A DNA stretch of 64,000 nucleotides from assembly GCF_014083945.1 (NCBI RefSeq), contig NZ_CP046444.1:3782001-3846000 (forward strand), given 5' to 3'. The stretch is from Granulicella sp. 5B5. Its GTDB lineage: Bacteria; Acidobacteriota; Terriglobia; Terriglobales; Acidobacteriaceae. The first letter of the stretch is position 1; every line of letters begins with the position of its first letter. The notes below the pieces were generated by a model. It did no database searches. It was not told the origin of the DNA and was given only the letters and a program-made list of their open reading frames with translations. Of the stretch, positions 26,891 through 34,560 are shown one piece after another. The translations under genes were made by a program, and so were the position numbers.

Positions 26891-27609
26891 TAGATACAAA
26901 GCTAACTCGGATCTTATTGGTACCCCTCCTGCTATCGGGTTGCACCCTCGGTCTCTCTCAGGAGAGACAGGAGGCAAAGCCTCTCGGGGAGGTAAGGCTG
27001 CAACTCGTCTCATCCCTTCCGGGCAAGCCACATCCCGTTCCCGCGGTGGCATGGTTGTCTCCGCTTCCCGGCACACCAGTCATGCCCTTTCCGTCGCAGG
27101 GCCATTACACACTTCTGCAGAAGAATCGTAAGTTCACGCCACATCTTCTCGTGATTCCCGTTGGCGCTGCGGTGCAGTTTCCGAACGAAGACCCTTTCTT
27201 TCACAATGTTTTTTCTCTATTCGATGGCAAGAGGTTCGACCTCGGTTTATATGAAGCCGGCTCGAGTAAGTCTGTTACCTTTTCGAAAGAAGGGTCTTCC
27301 TACATCTTCTGCAACATTCATCCAGAGATGAGCGCTGTTATCGTGGCCCTCTCCTCGCCACTGTACGCGATAGGCGGGCCCGATAATTCTTTCGTGATTC
27401 AGAACACCCCAGCGGGCAACTACGAATTGCACCTTTGGATCGAAGGGGTATCGGATTCGACGCTTGCCCATCTGGTTCGGCGCGTGCATGTGGGATCTGG
27501 GTTAACGAATCTCGGCGTTCTGAAAGCACCCATCCCTGCTCGCCATCCGCGGAGCCATACAAATATGTTCGATAAAAGCTATGAAGACGAAGCCCATCCC
27601 ATCTACTAG
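26887..27609 (+). CDS. Plastocyanin/azurin-like blue copper lipoprotein
   Basis: 240 residues from TTG 26887, which overlaps the porin stop (TTGA). A lipobox LSGC puts the lipidated Cys at about residue 19. The cupredoxin domain has a complete type 1 copper set: H106 in PFFHNVFS, then C142, H145 and M148 in FCNIHPEMSA. About 90 further residues resemble a small beta-sandwich (carboxypeptidase regulatory-like) with NTPAGNYELHLWIEG. Family members are found with methylamine and other periplasmic redox systems. Here it is the last gene of the two-component operon and adds a third metal-carrier type to the locus. The function is inferred to be electron transfer or copper handling. Confidence 0.82.
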   Translation: MIDTKLTRILLVPLLLSGCTLGLSQERQEAKPLGEVRLQLVSSLPGKPHPVPAVAWLSPLPGTPVMPFPSQGHYTLLQKNRKFTPHLLVIPVGAAVQFPNEDPFFHNVFSLFDGKRFDLGLYEAGSSKSVTFSKEGSSYIFCNIHPEMSAVIVALSSPLYAIGGPDNSFVIQNTPAGNYELHLWIEGVSDSTLAHLVRRVHVGSGLTNLGVLKAPIPARHPRSHTNMFDKSYEDEAHPIY

Positions 27610-27761
27610 ATGCCAGGCAAATGGATGGAATAGGTCTTGGATCGGCCCTTTCAAAGAGAACCGCGTGCCACTGCCGCGTCAAAGGATCACGAGATCAATC
27701 TCATTACCCGATACATCATCCGTTCACACGATACCCCTACAGTTCACCTCGGAGGGAAATC

Positions 27762-27995
27762 ATGGCTATCAGCACCGCTGAACTGGATCGTCTGCAGACT
27801 GAATACAAAACTGCCGTCGACGTCTGGCGTGCCGCCATCCGTCACGAAGAGGATCTCGCCTCCGGTATCCACTCGGAAGCCGCCATCGACACCTGGCAGG
27901 CCGCCCACTTCTCCGAAGAAGAAGCCCGCAACCAGGCCAAGACCGCCAAAACCGCCTACCAGGCCGCCCTGCGCGAAGAGTTCTTCAACTTCTAG
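27762..27995 (+). CDS. Small helical protein of unknown function (77 aa)
   Basis: 77 residues from ATG 27762, preceded by a near-perfect GGAGGG six bases upstream, which sets it apart from shadow frames. The sequence is charged, rich in Ala, Glu and Thr, and almost entirely helical (AELDRLQTEYKTAVDVWRAA, later FSEEEARNQAKTAKTAYQAA). It has no signal peptide, no cysteines and no membrane segment, so it is probably cytoplasmic. I do not recognise the family. It stands alone between the EPS locus and the peroxiredoxin-like gene. Confidence 0.7.
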   Translation: MAISTAELDRLQTEYKTAVDVWRAAIRHEEDLASGIHSEAAIDTWQAAHFSEEEARNQAKTAKTAYQAALREEFFNF

Positions 27996-28126
27996 CCGCT
28001 CATTTAAGAGTCAGGCCCTGTTGTTGGGTATCCACCCCTAACTCCAATCGGCTCCGGATCTTACCCCAAAAACCAGGGGGAGGGTCCGGCTGCATCGGCG
28101 TCCACCTCACCAGCATCTACACTAGG

Positions 28127-28150
28127 AAGAGCCACAAACTGCGGCTCTTC
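28127..28150 (+). promoter_or_regulatory. Inverted repeat just upstream of the peroxiredoxin-like gene
   Basis: GAAGAGCC (28127-28134) and GGCTCTTC (28143-28150) form a perfect 8-bp stem with an 8-base loop, ending ten bases before ATG 28160. There is no T tract, so it is not an ordinary terminator. It could be an operator or an RNA hairpin close to the ribosome-binding site. Confidence 0.35.
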
Positions 28151-28159
28151 AAGGACTGG

Positions 28160-28822
28160 ATGCAAGACATCGACTCAAATTTGCAGGCGCAACTCGACGC
28201 CATCACCACCAGCACCCGCGGCCTTGTGCAGCCCGAGCGCCTCGCCATCACCGACATCGCTGTCCAGGAACTTCTCGCCTCCGGCGTCGAGTCCCGGGTT
28301 CTCCCCGTTGGTGCCCAGGCCCCCAGCTTCAACCTGCAGGACGCCCTCACTGGCAAGCGTGTCCACTCCGCCGACCTGCTCGCCCTCGGCCCACTAGTGG
28401 TCAAGTTCTTCCGTGGCCGCTGGTGCCCTTACTGCATGACTGAGCTCGAAGCCTGGCAAAGGCTCTACCTCGTTCTCCGCGAGCGCGGCGCCCTGCTGGT
28501 AGCAATCAGCCCCCAAATGCAGCGCCAGAATGACTTCACCGTCCAGCAGCACGAGCTGGCCTTCCCCGTTCTCTCTGACCCCGGTGCCCACACGGCCGCC
28601 GCCTTCGGCGCCGCATACAGTGTTCCGGACAAGATGCGCGCCCACTACCGCAGCATCCTCATCAACATCCCTTTTATCCATGGCGACCAGGGAGAGCACA
28701 CCTGGCGTCTCCCCGTTCCGGCAACTTTCGTGCTCTCCAGCGACGGCAAGGTCATCTTCTCCGAAGCTCATGCGGACCATCGTGTCCGGCCCGAGCCGCA
28801 GGATGTTTTAAACGCACTGTAG
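28160..28822 (+). CDS. Peroxiredoxin-like (AhpC/TSA) thiol protein
   Basis: 220 residues from ATG 28160. The thioredoxin fold carries the catalytic stretch VVKFFRGRWCPYCMTELEAW. The CPYC dithiol replaces the single peroxidatic Cys of ordinary peroxiredoxins and places it in the AhpC/TSA 'peroxiredoxin-like' group. About 60 N-terminal residues form a helical extension. These proteins reduce peroxides or act as thiol-disulfide reductases in the cytoplasm; no signal peptide is present. It stands alone. The downstream 434 bp contain no intact gene until the toxin remnant. Confidence 0.85.
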   Translation: MQDIDSNLQAQLDAITTSTRGLVQPERLAITDIAVQELLASGVESRVLPVGAQAPSFNLQDALTGKRVHSADLLALGPLVVKFFRGRWCPYCMTELEAWQRLYLVLRERGALLVAISPQMQRQNDFTVQQHELAFPVLSDPGAHTAAAFGAAYSVPDKMRAHYRSILINIPFIHGDQGEHTWRLPVPATFVLSSDGKVIFSEAHADHRVRPEPQDVLNAL

Positions 28823-28959
28823 CCCATCAAGGAAGCCACCTGCAAACGGCATCTGCCTTCCGGTCGTCACATGGTTGCCATAGAGGATCATTGTCACGAA
28901 CTACGCGGGTGCTGCAACGGTTTATTCGTTCGACTTGACCTTGGTCAAGGGATGGATGG

Positions 28960-29059
28960 CGGGTGGGTGTGGGGGGGAGCCTCCCCCCGGGTACTTTTTG
29001 ATCTAAAGTCTTCGAAAGAGGCCGGTTGGGGGTGGACTTGTGGAGGTCTGATCCCCGGT
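28960..29059. repeat. Dispersed intergenic repeat, copy A
   Basis: This stretch lies in the 28823-29256 gap. It shares two conserved blocks with 52211-52319: a G-rich/C-rich start running into TCCCCCCGG and TACTTTTTGAT, and an end with GGACTTGTG and AGGTCTGATCCCC. The middle of about 30 bases differs, and total length is about 100 bp in both. This end-conserved pattern suggests a non-autonomous or RNA-structured repeat family. The rest of the gap shows no credible coding sequence. Confidence 0.7.
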
Positions 29060-29256
29060 ACGGAGACGGGTGGAGATGGCTGTGTATTCGAGCCGCTACT
29101 TCTATTGTAGTGAGTGGGTGGGGGTAAATGTGTATTTGATTTGGGTGTGAATCGCCTGTGTTGATGCGGGTTTTGGTGTGTTGGGATGAGATTGGGGGGT
29201 TGACAGCAGTGGGATGGCGCGGCGTTTTATGGCATGAATAGGGCACCCGGCAATTT

Positions 29257-29559
29257 CTATGTCCCTGATGGAGGGAGACGCCTTCCGTGGCGGACTCGAA
29301 GTATCCTGACGAGATGCTCCGTCTCTTCGAGTTCGTACAAGACGCGATAGAAATGCGGCTTATTGCCGAGATGAGCTGTCGGATGGCGCCGTCTTCGTGG
29401 CTCATTATGCCGAGCCGGGGTGGTTTCAAGCTTCAGGATGAAGTCTTTCAGGCCGTTGAATCAACGTGCTGCGGCTTGAGATTCCACTGCGTTGATTGTT
29501 TCAAAGAGATCGGTGAGGTCGCCGAGAGCTCGCCGCGAGAACTCAACGTGGAATGCCAT
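29257..29559 (-). pseudogene. RelE/ParE-type toxin gene interrupted by a nonsense codon
   Basis: Read from ATG 29559, the frame gives MAFHVEFSRRALGDLTDLF, then AVESQAAAR, a TGA at 29463-29461, and continues in the same frame as FNGLKDFILKLETTPARHNE, later NKPHFYRVLYELEETEHLVR and RVRHGRR up to TAG at 29257. The missing residue is the Trp of the usual WF pair, so TGG has become TGA at codon 33. The length (100 codons) and C-terminal HFYRV...HGRR pattern match RelE/ParE toxins (mRNA interferase or gyrase inhibitor). The start overlaps the antitoxin gene by 17 bases, as in real operons. The toxin should be inactive unless the stop is read through or is a sequencing error. Confidence 0.82.
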
Positions 29560-29794
29560 ACTTTTGTCGCATCTCTTCGAATACCTCGCGAGCCGGATAG
29601 ACGCGGCCTGCGGCGATATCTTCGCGCGCCTGCCGGATGCCTTCCTGCTCATCAGCTTCGGCGGCGAGATCGAGTTGACGCTGGTACTCTTCCGCGAGCT
29701 GGATGACGTTCATGGCTTCGAGCAAAGCCTGGGCAGGTTCTTTGCCGTCGGCGGCGAACTGGGCAGCGAGGGTGTTCGGAATGTCGATGGTCAC
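29543..29794 (-). CDS. Type II antitoxin of the RelE/ParE pair
   Basis: 83 residues from a GTG at 29794. The N-terminus MTIDIPNTLAAQFAADGKEP resembles a DNA-binding or dimerisation arm. The C-terminal part (EGIRQAREDIAAGRVYPARE) is the usual toxin-wrapping helix of antitoxins paired with ParE/RelE. It overlaps the toxin start by 17 bases on the same strand, the typical antitoxin-first layout. Since the toxin carries a nonsense codon, this may be an orphan antitoxin kept as a repressor or as protection against other toxins. No clear ribosome-binding site is visible. Confidence 0.75.
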   Translation of the reverse strand: MTIDIPNTLAAQFAADGKEPAQALLEAMNVIQLAEEYQRQLDLAAEADEQEGIRQAREDIAAGRVYPAREVFEEMRQKYGIPR

Positions 29795-29907
29795 CTACAT
29801 GGGGGAAGGATAGCGTTTGGGGCGCGGCTGAGGAAGGCAATTCAGTCGCTGCGGCTCGCGGCGCCTTCGCTCCGGCCTGCGGCAGCGAGGAGGTGCGCCG
29901 GGGCGCG

Positions 29908-30007
29908 GGTTTTATGGCATGGCTGAAGCCATGCCCCTTCGAGGGTGTGTGGGGATGAGGTGTGGGAGTTTGGCGTCCTGCGAACCCACGTCTCAGAAGC
30001 GAGACGT
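29908..30007. repeat. Palindromic intergenic repeats
   Basis: Two perfect inverted repeats occur in the 29795-30060 stretch, which has no gene. GGCATGGCT (29916-29924) pairs with AGCCATGCC (29927-29935) across a two-base loop. ACGTCTC (29988-29994) pairs with GAGACGT (30001-30007) across six bases. The preceding GTTTTATGGCATG also occurs at 29224-29236. Such short palindromes look like an acidobacterial REP-like family. Confidence 0.65.
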
Positions 30008-30149
30008 ACGGACACAAGATAATGGGACTTCAGATGTGGGCCCACCGCTGACCCTGATCTCTATTCCAGTGCGAGTTCTTCCTGAGTTGCATCTTTGGGT
30101 TGAGTATGGAGTTCAGCCAAACGCATCATAAGGAGCCTAGTCAATTCAG

Positions 30150-31574
30150 CTAGTTGGGGCTCGATAGGGTTCGAACGGTCAATGGTGCCCCCCCCACCCG
30201 CGTTGTCTCGTCGAACATACCCTGAGGAACATTGGTAAACCACACGGGGATAACACTATTCTCACCGAACCGCTTTCGGAACTGTTCTGATTCGAATTTG
30301 GTCCAAATTCGCTTTGGATATTCGGCTCCGAGGATAGCGATTACGAACTCAGCCTCGCTTCGGTAGATTGGCGCTAAATAGTCTTCGACATTCGCCGCAA
30401 GAATCCTATGCTGCTCATTCCTGTCATAGAAAACGTTGACTTGAGCTTCAGTGAGAAAATCGTTCAGCGCCTCAGCCACATCTCGGTCGGCTCCGGCAAA
30501 TGAAAGTGCGAAGTCATAACGTGACTCGAAAGTGGTTGCTAAGTAGCCCACTTGACGGGCGAACTTATTCCAGATCAGATTCTTCAAGTAATAAATCAGC
30601 TTCGGGTCTTCTATGCTTAGAGTTCTAGTCTCTGGCGCATAGTGAAAGGCATCTGCGAGTTCAGGTGTCGCTGCCATGAAGGTATCAATGAATTTCTTGT
30701 CGACGACTTGACCCACGCTGCCTCTTTGCTCGGGATGTTGAGAAAGAGTCTGATCAAGCTGGATGGACCATTCTTCGCTCTCAGACAACCAGCGAAGCAT
30801 GTGTAGGTACGGCGCGCGTCCCTCGCGTCGAAGTTTCGGACCAGTCGCGAAATGCCGTGCTGGTTCAAAAAACACTCGGCCCAACTCAGACAGAACTTTT
30901 TCTCGCACAACTTCTAGGCTGACCTTGACTTCGGTCGATTCTTCTTTGGCCTCGAGTATCGGCGCGCTGAGACATGTTTCTCTGCATAGCAGTTGCGCGA
31001 TGTGAAAGCTTCCGTGCGCATCGCCGATGATTTCTTTACGGGTGTTCAAAGTGATGTTAAGGGCCTTTTCCCCAAGCGCAATCAGTTTGTCAATGCGTTC
31101 TTCCGAATTCGTCTCCAAACTGATCGTGTCGAGACGGTTATTTAGATCGGCGGCAAACTTTACAAGGGAGTCGCCAGCCTTGTTGATGCCGACCAAAATG
31201 AGCTTGCTGTCCGTACGCTCTTCATCGGCGAGCGCTTTCATGTGGTCCGCAATTAATTGCTTTGAGGGTGCATCTAGCCGATGAAAATCATCGATGAGCA
31301 CTGGACCTATGCCCGTCATCGCAGGAAGTTCACTGATGAGTCTGCGGTCCTCCTCTTTTCGAGCGCTGAGGATAAGGGTCTTGTCCTCAAGTCCGAGCTC
31401 CCGAAGAGCCGTCAGCACACCGGTGGTCTTCCCGATTCCTGACGGGCCTTCGACGACAAGGCCACGCCCGGGCGTCCGCAGCCCAACAATCATTCGTTCG
31501 TATTCCTGAGGGCGAACGAATGTGTACGTTGGAATTCCAGAGGTTTTGAAGACTTCTTCAAGCAGCGGTAGCAT
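30150..31574 (-). CDS. AAA/STAND-type ATPase with C-terminal TIR domain; C-terminus frameshifted at a G8 tract
   Basis: 474 residues from ATG 31574 (GGAGGA seven bases upstream). P-loop ATPase: Walker A EGPSGIGKTT at about 42-51 and Walker B PVLIDDFHRL at about 91-100. A helical linker follows, then a TIR domain from about residue 349 (RYDFALSFAGADRDVAEAL, VNVFYD). The WTKFE stretch near 427 supplies the Glu that TIR NADases use to cleave NAD+. The annotated frame ends with APLTVRTLSSPN. With one G fewer in the G8 tract (30188-30195 on the plus strand) it would run on through IEPQLAELTRLLMMRLAEL to a stop at 30061, which looks like the native end. AAA-TIR proteins act in antiviral or abortive-infection systems. 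Base composition is visibly more A+T-rich than its neighbours, suggesting transfer. Confidence 0.82.
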   Translation of the reverse strand: MLPLLEEVFKTSGIPTYTFVRPQEYERMIVGLRTPGRGLVVEGPSGIGKTTGVLTALRELGLEDKTLILSARKEEDRRLISELPAMTGIGPVLIDDFHRLDAPSKQLIADHMKALADEERTDSKLILVGINKAGDSLVKFAADLNNRLDTISLETNSEERIDKLIALGEKALNITLNTRKEIIGDAHGSFHIAQLLCRETCLSAPILEAKEESTEVKVSLEVVREKVLSELGRVFFEPARHFATGPKLRREGRAPYLHMLRWLSESEEWSIQLDQTLSQHPEQRGSVGQVVDKKFIDTFMAATPELADAFHYAPETRTLSIEDPKLIYYLKNLIWNKFARQVGYLATTFESRYDFALSFAGADRDVAEALNDFLTEAQVNVFYDRNEQHRILAANVEDYLAPIYRSEAEFVIAILGAEYPKRIWTKFESEQFRKRFGENSVIPVWFTNVPQGMFDETTRVGGAPLTVRTLSSPN

Positions 31575-31614
31575 TCGCGTTCCTCCAGGTTCTCGTTTAA
31601 CTCTGCGGGCGCGT

Positions 31615-33000
31615 CTACCGTCCAAACCTTTGGCCGCCGCCCATTTGGGACATGAGGCGTTGTTGCATTTTGCTGCCGCCGCTGCCCATGGTCTTGAACA
31701 TCTTGGACATCTGGGCGTGTTGCTTGAGGAGGTTGTTGACCTCTGAGACTTGTACCCCTGCGCCGGCCGCGATGCGTTTGCGGCGGCTGCCGTTGATGAT
31801 GGCGGAGTTGAGGCGCTCCTTCATCGTCATGGAGCTGATGATGGCTTCGGTGCGGGAGAAGGCCTTGTCGTCGATGGAGTTGGCGGCCTGGGCCATGCCG
31901 GCGAAGGGGCCGACCGAGGGCAGCATCTTCATGATGGATTGCATGCTGCCGAGCTTCTTGATCTGTCTGAGCTGCTCGCGGAAGTCTTCGAGGGAGAAGC
32001 CGTCGCCGGAGAGGGCCTTGCGGGCGAAGTCGGTGGCCTTGGACTTGTCGAGCTTTTCTTCGGCGCGTTCTAAAAGCGTTGCAATATCACCCATCCCCAA
32101 AATGCGGGAGACGATGCGGTCGGGGTGGAAGGGTTCGAAGGCGTCGGGCTTTTCGCCTGTGCCGAGGAACTTGATGGGCTGGCCGGTGATCTGGCGGATG
32201 GAGAGGGCTGCGCCGCCGCGGGCGTCGCCGTCCATTTTGGTGAGGATGGAGCCGGTGATGGCGAGCTTGTCGTTGAAGGCCTTGGCGGAGTTGACGGCGT
32301 CCTGGCCGGTCATGGCGTCGGCGACGAAGAGGATCTCGGTAGGGTTGAGCTCTTTTTTGAGCTGGGCCATCTCGTCCATAAGCGCTTCATCAATTCCCAA
32401 ACGCCCAGCAGTGTCGACGATGAGGACGTTGTGGGCGTAGTCGCGGGCTTCGCGGAAGGCGGCCTTGGCGAGGCGGAGGACGGCGGCGGTGTTGTTGTCA
32501 GTGGCTGGGTCGTACTTGCCCTCGTAGATTTTGGTGCCGGTGGCTTCGGCGACGACGCGGAGCTGCTCGCGCGCGGCGGGGCGGTAGACATCTACGGAGA
32601 CGAGCATGGGGCGGTGGCCGCCCTTTTTGAGCCATGCGGCAAGCTTGCCGGAGGTGGTGGTTTTACCGGAGCCCTGCAGGCCCGCCATGAGAATGACGGT
32701 GGGGGGCTGGGAGGCGAACTTGAACTTGGCGGTGTCGGTGCCGAGGGTGGCGATGAGCTCGTCGCGGACGATTTTGACGATCTGTTCGGCGGGCGAGAGG
32801 GCGGTGGCGACCTGGCTGCCGAGCGCCTTGGCGCGGATGTTGTCGATGAGGGCTTTGGTGACTTCGAGGTTGACGTCGGAGTCGAGCAGCGCCATGCGGA
32901 TGTCGCGGAGGGCGTCGTTGATGTTGTCGTCGGTGAGGGTGCCCTGGCCGCGCAGGGTCTTGAAGGAGCGTTGCAGCTTTTCGGAGAGGGTTTCAAACAT
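31615..33000 (-). CDS. ffh: Signal recognition particle protein Ffh
   Basis: 461 residues, the usual length. N domain helices, then the GTPase domain with G1 GLQGSGKTTTSGKLA near residue 107, DVYRPAA, DTAGR and TKMDGDARGG, followed by the M domain with SMTMKERLNSAIINGSRRKR, which binds 4.5S RNA and signal sequences. Ffh with 4.5S RNA and FtsY targets nascent membrane proteins to SecYEG. It ends 41 bases before the AAA-TIR gene on the same strand but is a core gene unrelated to it. The 143 bp between it and the recombinase pair hold nothing I recognise. Confidence 0.98.
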   Translation of the reverse strand: MFETLSEKLQRSFKTLRGQGTLTDDNINDALRDIRMALLDSDVNLEVTKALIDNIRAKALGSQVATALSPAEQIVKIVRDELIATLGTDTAKFKFASQPPTVILMAGLQGSGKTTTSGKLAAWLKKGGHRPMLVSVDVYRPAAREQLRVVAEATGTKIYEGKYDPATDNNTAAVLRLAKAAFREARDYAHNVLIVDTAGRLGIDEALMDEMAQLKKELNPTEILFVADAMTGQDAVNSAKAFNDKLAITGSILTKMDGDARGGAALSIRQITGQPIKFLGTGEKPDAFEPFHPDRIVSRILGMGDIATLLERAEEKLDKSKATDFARKALSGDGFSLEDFREQLRQIKKLGSMQSIMKMLPSVGPFAGMAQAANSIDDKAFSRTEAIISSMTMKERLNSAIINGSRRKRIAAGAGVQVSEVNNLLKQHAQMSKMFKTMGSGGSKMQQRLMSQMGGGQRFGR

Positions 33001-33143
33001 GGCTCTACTAGTTTAGCAGCGCGAAGGAGAGGCGAAGGCTTCCCGCAATGTGCGCGAAGTTAGCGAAGTTTCGCCACGGCGGTGGTGGCTAGGGAGGTAC
33101 CGGGGGTGGTGTTGAGCGTTGTGGAAGGGAAGAATGGAGGGTG

Positions 33144-34070
33144 ATGGAGCTGGCGACGAACAATGCGGGGTTGCTGCGGGAGTATGTGACGCATTTGAGG
33201 GTGGAGCGCGGGCTTGCGCCGCTTACGCTAGCGTCGTATGGGAAGGACCTGGAGCAGTTTGCGGAGTTTCTGGAGGGGCGCGACGGGACGCTGATGGCGG
33301 CGGAGCAGGAAGATGTCGCGGCGTGGATGCGGGACAAGCGCGAGAAGGGGGTGGAATCGCGGTCGATTGCGAGGAAGCTGAGTTGTCTACGGGGGTTCTA
33401 TAAGTGGCTGTTGATGGACAAGCGCGTGAAGCGGGACCCGACGGTGAATATCGAGTCACCGGCGAGTTGGAAGGTGCTGCCGAAGTCGCTGAGCGAGAGC
33501 GAAGTCGGGGAGATGCTTTCGACGACGGGGTACAGGGCGAAGGCTGGTGATGCGAGTGCGGCTGCTCTGCGAGACCATGCGATGCTGGAGCTGCTGTATG
33601 CAGGCGGGCTGCGGGTGGGGGAGATCGTGAGTCTTCGCCAGGAGGACTTGAATCTGGAAGCCGGGCGGGTGCTGGTGCGTGGCAAAGGGGATAAAGAGCG
33701 CATCGTGCCGATTGGGCGGAGCGCGGTGCAGGCGCTTGAGGCCTATGCGCAGCGGGGGCGGTCGTCTTTGGTGAAGGGGAAGCTGCAGCGGGCGCTGTTT
33801 CTTAGCTCGCGTGGGAACCCGATGACGGCCGGGTCGGTTTGGCTGATGGTGAAGAGTGTGAATCGCAGTGCCAGCCCGCACAAGCTGCGGCACAGCATGG
33901 CGACGCATATGGTGGAGCATGGGGCGGATTTGCGCAGTGTGCAGACGATGCTGGGACATGCGGATATTGCTACGACGCAGGTGTATACGCATCTGGCGAT
34001 TGACCGGCTGAAGACGGTGCATCGGTTGCATCATCCGCGGGCGAAGCGGCGGGTGGGGGTGGTGGTATGA
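33144..34070 (+). CDS. xerD: Tyrosine recombinase, XerD-like
   Basis: 308 residues from ATG 33144 (GTG 33141 is equally placed; GGAGG is immediately upstream). N-terminal SAM-like domain, then the catalytic domain with the R-K-H-R-H-Y set: R in YAGGLRVGEIVSL, HKLRHSMATHM, GHADIATTQVYTH. Xer recombinases resolve chromosome dimers at dif with FtsK. Length and lack of extra domains fit a housekeeping Xer rather than a phage integrase. The next recombinase starts within its stop codon (ATGA). Confidence 0.85.
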   Translation: MELATNNAGLLREYVTHLRVERGLAPLTLASYGKDLEQFAEFLEGRDGTLMAAEQEDVAAWMRDKREKGVESRSIARKLSCLRGFYKWLLMDKRVKRDPTVNIESPASWKVLPKSLSESEVGEMLSTTGYRAKAGDASAAALRDHAMLELLYAGGLRVGEIVSLRQEDLNLEAGRVLVRGKGDKERIVPIGRSAVQALEAYAQRGRSSLVKGKLQRALFLSSRGNPMTAGSVWLMVKSVNRSASPHKLRHSMATHMVEHGADLRSVQTMLGHADIATTQVYTHLAIDRLKTVHRLHHPRAKRRVGVVV

Positions 34071-34081
34071 GCGATCCTTCC

Positions 34082-34140
34082 GGGGCTAAAGCCCCTCAGT
34101 TTCAGCATGATTTGACGTACGGGCTGAAACCAGTACCCTT
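34082..34140. repeat. Palindromic repeat inside the start of the xerC-like gene
   Basis: GGGGCT (34082-34087) and AGCCCC (34090-34095) form a perfect stem, followed by a second, decayed palindrome around GTACGGGCTGAA and CAGTACCC. It encodes the first residues of the xerC-like frame (SGAKAPQFQ...GLKPVP), which do not resemble Xer N-termini. It looks like a mobile palindromic element captured in a gene. Confidence 0.6.
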
Positions 34141-34511
34141 CAAAGAGTTGGCGGAGCGGTATCTTGCGGTGCTGCGCGATGAGCGGGGGCCGGTGAGCAT
34201 ACGCTGCGGGCGTATGGGCGTGAGGTGCGTGGGTTTGCGGAGTGGCTGGCGAAGGAGCTTGGTGAGGTAGACATCAAAGCCGTTGAACATACGCATATTC
34301 GTGCGTACATGGCGGTGCTGTATGACCGTGGGTTGACGAAGGCGAGTGTGGCTCGGGCGCTGGCGGCGGTGCGGAGCTGGTTCAAGTGGCTGGCGAAGGC
34401 GGGGATGGTGGAGAGCAATCCGGCGGCGCTGGTGAGTACACCGAAGCTGCCGAAGCATCTGCCTCGGGTGCCTAGTGTGGAAGAGCTTGCGAGGGTGTTG
34501 GATGGGATGGC

Positions 34512-34560
34512 GGCCACATCCCACTCATCCGCGATGAAGCTGCGTATGAATGGGGCACCC
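34512..34560. repeat. Repeat-derived insert within the xerC-like gene
   Basis: ATGAATGGGGCACCC (34546-34560) differs by one base from ATGAATAGGGCACCC at 29234-29248. The region adds about 20 residues ([20 protein letters not shown]) between the N-terminal and catalytic domains, where Xer proteins normally have a short linker. Confidence 0.5.

Noticed and set aside
28827-29429. 200-codon minus-strand frame before the toxin remnant
   Set aside because: It reads the toxin remnant out of frame and then repeat DNA; no ribosome-binding site and Pro/His/Ser-rich composition.
31750-33063. Long plus-strand frames opposite ffh
   Set aside because: Low-complexity Gly/Val/Glu-rich antisense shadows caused by the G+C-rich third positions of ffh.
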